From the NCBI GenBank assembly GCA_946803715.1, contig CAMPET010000091.1:200554-211329 (forward strand): a DNA stretch of 10,776 bases, read 5' to 3'. The notes below the pieces were generated by a model. That model worked only from the letters and a program-made list of their open reading frames with translations, was not told the DNA's origin and made no database searches. The stretch is from Beroe ovata. Taxonomy: Eukaryota; Ctenophora; Nuda; Beroida; Beroidae. Of the stretch, positions 1 to 6,700 are shown in pieces (within the stretch, counting starts at the first letter, position 1; each line of letters begins with the position of its first letter). Both the position numbers and the translations under genes were made by a program.

Positions 1-94
1 TTGCAGGTATGACACGTGACATACGTATGTGGTGTTGCCAGTAAACTCCTCCACGAGATACGATAGTCGCTTTGTCTGCCAGTTATTCTCCTGT
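1..94 (-). CDS. second copy of exon 10, partial at the window edge
   Basis: It is the same acceptor and reading as exon 10 (ENNWQTKRLSYLVEEF, TGNTTYVCHVSYLQ), cut by the window start. There is one silent change, in the Val codon of YVC. The copy sits in the repeated block 1-648. It is either the other haplotype of exon 10 or a duplicated exon. With phase 2 in and presumably phase 1 out, it could replace exon 10 in a transcript but could not follow it. Confidence 0.6.
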
Positions 95-648
95 CTGGGG
101 AGGAGAAACACGTGGGTGGAGAAACACGTGGGTGGGGGCCGGGGAGGGGGGTGGTTGAGATAAGCGGATTAAAGTTTGAATCATCGGACAATTATTCGAT
201 CGTTTCAATTATTGGATCGTTTTAATTATTCCATCGTTCAATTATTCGACCTACTAATGTACAAAACTGTTGTGTGAATAAAGCCGAGTTATGTGTGCAA
301 TAATATGTTCAAATATCAACAGGACTCAGTGTAAATAGGGTGATAATAATATGAGCCGGATATTTCACATCTTATCCCTTTCACACGTCTTTCCCTTCAT
401 CCTTTTCCATCCAATACCAGCTGTTGACATTACTCTCACTCTCATATAGATTATAGATATTAGTCTCACACTCACTCTCAGTTCTCACTCTTGTTCAACA
501 CGCTAAAGATGAACTGCGATATTTCAATTTTCACCGACAGCTACCTCTCCACCACAAAATCACCGTATTGTATTCATTCTAATCAAATTATCACGCCACC
601 ATGACCACACTTTATACGTGATATATCAGTACACACCACACCTTCATC
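1..648. repeat. direct repeat of 1024-1599 plus 2629-2664
   Basis: Bases 1-616 align with 1024-1599, with about 24 substitutions by eye and two gaps. One gap is about 8 bp in a G-rich stretch. The other is about 32 bp, in a short run of related units containing attattcgatcg that is longer in the left copy. Bases 613-648 then match 2629-2664 exactly, so the left copy skips 1600-2628. Both copies cover exon 10 and part of intron 9. The block ends at the N. Confidence 0.93.
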
Positions 649-649
649 N
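649..649. other. single-base assembly gap (N)
   Basis: This is the only ambiguous base. It lies at the exact border between the repeated block and the FN3 exon, inside cttcatcNgatgaag, which is symmetric around the N. This is the mark of a scaffold join or a trimmed overlap rather than a sequencing ambiguity. Confidence 0.9.
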
Positions 650-756
650 GATGAAGTAGTTGTCCCGCACGTTTGGGGACGGCTCCCATGTGAAACTAAT
701 GCTATCCTCCTCCCCGTCAAGCGATCCCGTCAAATTGGTGACGGGAGGGGGAATTT
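650..756 (-). CDS. exon 11: start of a fibronectin type III domain, cut by the gap
   Basis: Residues about 593-628. The acceptor is gacaatttctccctcccag before 756, phase 1 in. Joined to exon 10 it reads EIPPPVTNLTGSLDGEED, then SISFTWEPSPNVRDNYFI. This is the FN3 start: a Pro-rich entry, a hydrophobic A/B strand, the conserved Trp of W-x-P and the position of the later Tyr. NLT is a potential N-glycosylation site. The exon stays open to base 650 and meets the N at 649. Beyond the N the sequence is not FN3 but a copy of intron DNA from further upstream, so the rest of the exon is missing from this assembly. Confidence 0.83.
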
Positions 757-3700
757 CTGGGAGGGAGAAATTGTCACAGCGAGATGAAAGGTTATTTATG
801 GTTTGGTGTATAAGATTTGTGCGAAATTTCTCACAGAATTTTCCAAAAATTAGGTAAACTAGGGCCGCGGAATGGTTTGCTCGAGAGTCATTATAAACCC
901 AGGATCTACCCGTTCACATCAGAGTGTTACATATCAGAGTGTTACATCAGAGTGTCACTCTCTCTCTCATTGCGCGGATTACTCACCGAGAACAACGACC
1001 GGAGTCTGTAGAGTCATGACACGTTGCAGGTATGACACGTGACACACGTATGTGGTGTTGCCAGTAAACTCCTCCACGAGATACGATAGTCGCTTTGTCT
1101 GCCAGTTATTCTCCTGTCTGGGGAGGAGAAACACGTGGGTGGAGAAACACGTGGGTGGGGGCCGGGGGGTTTGAGATAAGCGGATTAAAGTTTGTACCAT
1201 CGGCCAATTTTTCGATCGTTTCAATTATTCGACCTACTAATGTACAAAACTGACGTGTGAATAAAGCCGTGTTATGCGTGCAATAATATGTTCAAATATC
1301 AACAGGACTCAGTGTAAACAAGGTGATAATAATATGAGCCGGCTATTTCACATACTATCCCTTTCACACATCTTTCCCTTCATCCTTTTCCACCCAATAC
1401 CAGCTGTTGACATTACTCTCACTCTCATATAGATTATAGATATTAATCTCACACTCACTCTCAGTTATCACTCTTCTTCAACACGCAAAAGATGAACTGC
1501 GATATTTCAATTTTCACCGACAGCTACCACTCCACCACAAAATCACCGTATTGTATTCATTCTAATCAAATTATCACGCCACCATGACCGCACTTTATAT
1601 GTACTTTAGAGGCGTGTTGCGCACGCACAGGACTTATATAGTGTCCTGCGCGCAGGACACTATATTCCATATAGATGTCGACTGCGCAGCAGGAGACGTC
1701 TATGTGATTTAGAGTGCGAGGCGAAGCGAAGCTGAGCCGAGTGCTCTAAATAAGTCCTGGCTTGAGCAATAGCCTCTAAAGTATTATAGTAGTCGAACGA
1801 AAAAAGGATTTTGAACATTCTTGATTGAAATATGGTTGCAGAAATTGACTTTCTCAAAGTTTGTAAGATGTCACAGCACAGTTATGGGAAAGCAACGCCA
1901 AAACAACGCGTGAAAGATGAAATGTAACACGGAATGATAATCACGAAATAAATTTGTGACAATGTTATTGCACAGTTTTCCAGTGCAGTGTGAAGATAAG
2001 AACTTGTGATCGGCAAAACATTCTCCAACGTTTCCATTTCAATCTGTAATAATCAAAAGCACACAAATCAGAAACATAGGAAGTGACAGAATCAATATGT
2101 TGGGAGCAACGCCAAACAATTCAAGTTGAAACTGAAAGTGAAACAATATCTTGGACAGCGGAAATAAAACAATAAGTTGCACTGGTACAAGAAATGCGGA
2201 ATTCCCACACAACCGATCAAACACAACCACGATTATTCCACACACAACAGTACACAAAAACTGATCATTACAAGAGAAATGTATAGTGAACACATTCCTT
2301 TGCAAGAACAAAATAACTGCACACCGAACACTCACACACTGAACAGTTACCAAACAATACCATATATGGTGAAATTACAGCGATCAAGAGTTTTTCCCAG
2401 GAATTCCATTCAATGTAAGAGTCACGTGATGTATCAAATTATTTCCCAGACTGTTAACCTTTAGTTATTACAACGTTACAGCTTCATTTGCTATGTGAAA
2501 ACACAGTTTGTTGCCACACGCATTTTACGATATTTTGAGTGTCCTGTGGTTTTACTCGACAATATAACGTGCGTCTGCGCGCACCTCTATTTTCCAGCCA
2601 CACGACGTCTATTTACGCGTGAGACTACTATACGTGATATATCAGTACACACCACACCTTCATCACAAACACATGGTCATCGTCTTGTTATAATATCACC
2701 TACTGGTTCAAAATGCGACGTGTAAAACATACTGAGATCATCATAACCGAAAGTAATTAGGTTTTTTAAACCTATCGGGTAAGGTTGCAAGAATGATGGT
2801 GATTTACGATGAAATCATATGATAAAAACACGTGATAAACGACAAGTGTTACGTCTAGTGAAACTAAAATCCGTGAAATCAAAACCATTCATCAGCCACC
2901 TTTTTTTCACAACCATTCTCCTTCATAACTGACCACTTTTTGAAAGCACTATGAATGCCTATAGCATAGATCAATAGGAATTATGAACTCTCAGTGCTTA
3001 TGAAACAAATGGCGACAAAAAATTCTGGACAGATTTGTCTCACCTGTAATCATTGGGTAACCAGTCGACATTCTCACTGGACTCGCCATCACGTAGTTTA
3101 CCCCACTTTACTGTTACCAACTCCTCGTACAGCGATTGCGCCATACTGGGAGAAGAGGGAGAGAATGTATGAGATAATACGACATGGGAGTGGGGGGGGC
3201 GGGGGCAAAGTAGAATTTGAGCAATCCCCGTCTTAGCGTTGATCGGGCCTTTGAAGTCAAAAGAATAATCGAGTTCCCAAATTGGGAAACACTACAAGAT
3301 CCGAAGTAATAATTCAGATGAACAATGAATACAAATTGCCTGACTATTACCTGATGTCCAGGTATACAATGAGGTCGAAGGGTTTTCCCACAGCACGTCT
3401 CAGAGGGAGGGACACGGTACTGTCGGGGGAGTAGTCTTGTGTCGAGAGTTGAGGATCGTGCTTGAGGGGTACAGCGTCTGAAATAGTGACACGTTACCAT
3501 GACAACCAGATAGTGTGGTACCTACCAGTTCTATGTACTGTGTTCCTTTACTGTACAATGTTCCTATACTGTACAATGTTCCTATACAGTACAATGTTCC
3601 TACTACAATGTTCCTATACTGTACAATGTTCCTATACTGTACAATGTTCCTATACTGTACAATGTTCCTATACAGTACAATGTTCCTATACTGTACAATG

Positions 3701-6700
3701 TTCCTATACTGAATAATGTATGGAGAATCTCGTCTAATCAATGCTCGATCGGAGGTAGAGAACCGAGAAGAATAAGTATTCTGAGATATTCCATCTTCCG
3801 CCGTGTGTTCAGAAAGCGAGTTCGAATTGGTAGTAATGTGATTTTATGTGCGTTATTGGCACAAGTGTGCTGTAACAGTGCGAACAATAGTTGAAATGTT
3901 CACAGATTCTTAACAACTCATACAAGTTGTCGTCACATATCAAAACATCAGTTCACACACATTTCACACTTGCACACAGAGAGTTCACACTTGCACATGA
4001 CACACAGAGTTCACAGTTGCACACACTTCAACAATCATACAAACACGCAAACATACAAATACAGACACAAACACACACGCAAATATACACAGACACAGAC
4101 AAACACACACAGGCACACACACACACACACACTCGATACTATATCGACTGCCACACTTGTTGTGTAAGCTACTAAGTTATGAATGTGGAATCACAACGTA
4201 AACACACTCCACAGACCTGTAATTGCTATCTGCTCCTTTCTTTTATCAATTCGGCTCTTTTTGAAGAGGAAGAGAAACCTCAAACGTACACAATATCTAC
4301 ACAATAAATTATGAAGTTGACGCGGCACTTCCAAGAAACAGGTTCGAAGTGAGGACATGCAAAACCATGTTTAACAACAATAAACACCCGTGCGCACTAT
4401 AGATTGACTTATTAAAAACAACAAGCTCGTATATATAAACCGCTAATTCTACCCTAATATTGTAGGTATACGATAAAAACTACACGGAAGTATTATATGG
4501 TACTCAAGCTGATTTATAGAAGGAAGTGTGGGTTCAGTGTGCAAGTTGATTGTTGACAGCAAGCAAAAAGGGGGGGGGGATTAAGATACAGAGTTTTCAT
4601 GAAGTTAGACATGTGTGGGAATCTGTGTAACAAAGCTGTAATCATGGAGATACCTATTTATCTGTGTGAATCTGTGCGAAATAAAGAGCTCTCAGAACTT
4701 GGCATTTTTGGGCAATAAAGGCGGTTTTTGAAGCGATTATATCACCATCTACACTCTGGGGCTCGGAGTATACAATAACGATACATGGAAACAGTACGCA
4801 TGTGTGACACTCACCCTCGACAATTATGTCAGACTTGGCGGATGCTTGGCGTGCTTGTTTCTGTTTGGGCAGGGTGTAGTGGAAGGTGCAGACATATGTC
4901 CGCCCGAGGAGCATGTCTATCTTCTGTATCATCAGATCACCAACACCCAGTTGCCCGGAATACGGGGACTTCTCCATCGATGCTGGGATTCGGGGAGAAT
5001 GTATCTTAGTTCGGGGAGAATGATTATAATAGATCGTGGCAGAAGTTAAATCAATAATTGGATAGATACTAGATAGGTACCAATTATTTCTCTTTTGAAC
5101 GTTAATTGTTGATTGAAGTTCTCGCTGTTATAATTGATAGCAAGTTGGCGGCTCATTGATTTGAGCGTAACTTCTCACTATTATACTCACATGGTTTGAG
5201 ATATTCCATTAGAGCCTCCTCAACTGGTGCATTTCCCTCTACTGACCACGAGGGTACAATATTGTGGGGGACGGGACACTCAGACGGGACCCCACTCTTC
5301 GTCTGACAGAAGTTACATCGGAGGTGGGGCAGGTAAACTGGAGCGAGGTGATCCGACCATTCCTCAGATGCGACGAGCACAATGTACCGGGATTCGGGTG
5401 CAACTAGCGTATCACTGCTGTACTCTGGAGTTAATAAGAGTGAGGACTGAGGATCGAGGAAAGGAAGTAGGCGAGGGAGTTGAGAGGGGGTGAGGGAGGT
5501 GAGGATTCAGGGGATGCTACCTAGGGTGGTTACTTATAATCAATACTATTCCAGGGCCCTGTGTACTAAGTATATCTCACCAGGGAAGACAATGTCAACA
5601 CTGAGCTCTGTAGGGAAGTATGGAGGAAGTACCGATCCCTCAGGTAAGGCGTAGTTCACGGTATAGTTGATGGAATATCGCCCCTTCAGATTCGCCTTAT
5701 TCTCACGGTACAGAGCAATGGTCTCTTCAGTTACCATGGGAGACTCCACGTTTATACCAGGTTTATTCTGAGAAGAACATTCAGTCAAGAGCAATGATAC
5801 CTATTGATCGTTACAAGAGTAAATCTCATTCTCCAATTCAGTGGTTCCTCCAGTCTACATGCAGCACGCATGATACTTCTCTCTCTCTCTCTCTTACATA
5901 ATGGAAAAAGTAGACCGTCGGATCCCCTGGTAGAACATCTTTCCTCGAATCAAAGAACAGCGTGTCCACTCCGAAGAAATCAGCAACGAATGGTGGCTTA
6001 TTGAACACGTCCGGAATTTCATGTAGAACGAACTCGTAGTCAAAATCCAAGAAACTTGGATATGACGGCAGGATGAATAGCAATGCCACTATGTCGACAT
6101 CCTTGGCTTCTGCTATCAATCTCTCTCCGTTGAACATAACCTCTACATTCTGCCAAATCCCATTGCTGAGATCGTAGGAGCCGAAGCCGAAGGGCGAGCC
6201 TTCTGACTTGGGCAAAACTCCTGGGCAAGAATTGTTTTATCGGATAGGTATTATTTTTCAGAACTGCAGCCAAAATGGTGGTGTCCGCACCGAAGCTGCT
6301 CAAATTGAGGCCGAAAATTTGAAAAGCACCACCTTCACAGGTCTCTTGACAATAGGATTGATCGTGCACTAACAACTAACCCTGGAAATCTATCGTAACT
6401 CCATTCTCCACGAAAATGCGCTGCTGTTCGCCCTCAATCTGATATCCACACTCGTACCTGCCTCTGTCTTGTTGTCGGGCAAAGGGAATCGTCAACTCCG
6501 CACCTTTGTTTTCCTCCTGGAGGAGATCAAGTGCAGTGAGGAAATCATCATGAGCAGTGAGGAAATCATACTATCATAGTTCAAGTTGAGGAATTTATCA
6601 GCAGCACCCAGTGAGGAAATCATCAGTAGCGAGGGGTGGTTCGTTGAGAGTGCTGATGTGAATTACTATGAGGAGGAGACCTAACTGATATAGCTCAACT

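Larger units (their letters stand above)
1600..2628. other. 1,029-bp block absent from the second copy
   Basis: In the left copy, 608-616 (cactttata) continues directly into sequence matching 2633 onward. In the right copy, the same two flanks are separated by this block, with TATA at both borders (1596-1599 and 2629-2632). It is either an insertion with a 4-bp TATA duplication or a deletion by TATA microhomology in the other copy. The ends are not clear terminal repeats of the whole block. Confidence 0.75.
1118..3043 (-). other. intron 9 of the receptor gene
   Basis: A 1,926-nt intron holding the foldback transposon at 1604-1781 and the block 1600-2628 that is absent from the left copy. Next to the acceptor, cacgtg occurs twice in a duplicated unit of about 20 bp. 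The open frames at 2039-2353 (minus) and 2177-2464 (plus) overlap each other, have skewed composition and show no splice or domain support. No exon was recognised. Confidence 0.65.
3478..4814 (-). other. intron 7 of the receptor gene
   Basis: A 1,337-nt intron between the domain 3 and domain 4 exons. It contains the 18-bp minisatellite (3541-3716), a CA-rich tract (3951-4133) and a run of nine G near 4569. I found no exon with matching phases. A short Met frame near 3800 (minus) is hydrophobic but has no good donor. Confidence 0.65.

Noticed and set aside
1368-1472. Ig-like reading WYWVEKDEGKDV with a phase-2 donor (minus), repeated at about 391-490
   Set aside because: It looked like a middle exon of domain 4, but three of the four differences between copies change amino acids, the acceptor is weak, and 3044-3145 fills the place with far better splice sites.
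2039-2353. 104-codon hydrophobic frame, minus
   Set aside because: Leu/Ile/Val richness follows from A-rich plus-strand composition. It lies within the 1600-2628 block of intron 9, has no fitting splice sites and sits upstream of extracellular exons.
2177-2464. 95-codon frame, plus
   Set aside because: It overlaps the antisense frame, shows no motif, and lies in the intron block absent from the other copy.
3114-3500. 128-codon frame, minus
   Set aside because: It is the wrong frame over exons 8 and 9. The spliced frames give Ig-like sequence with matching phases, and this one does not.
3400-3741. Repetitive hexapeptide frames on both strands (YRNIVQ, MFLYCT)
   Set aside because: They are translations of the 18-bp minisatellite.
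3750-3803. Short minus frame MEYLRILILLG as a second signal peptide for exon 8
   Set aside because: The hydrophobic core is too short and the only donor (GTTCTC) is weak. Exon 7 joins exon 8 in phase without it.
4320-4360. ggttcgaagtg, a box B-like sequence suggesting a tRNA or SINE
   Set aside because: There is no box A at the right distance and no cloverleaf.
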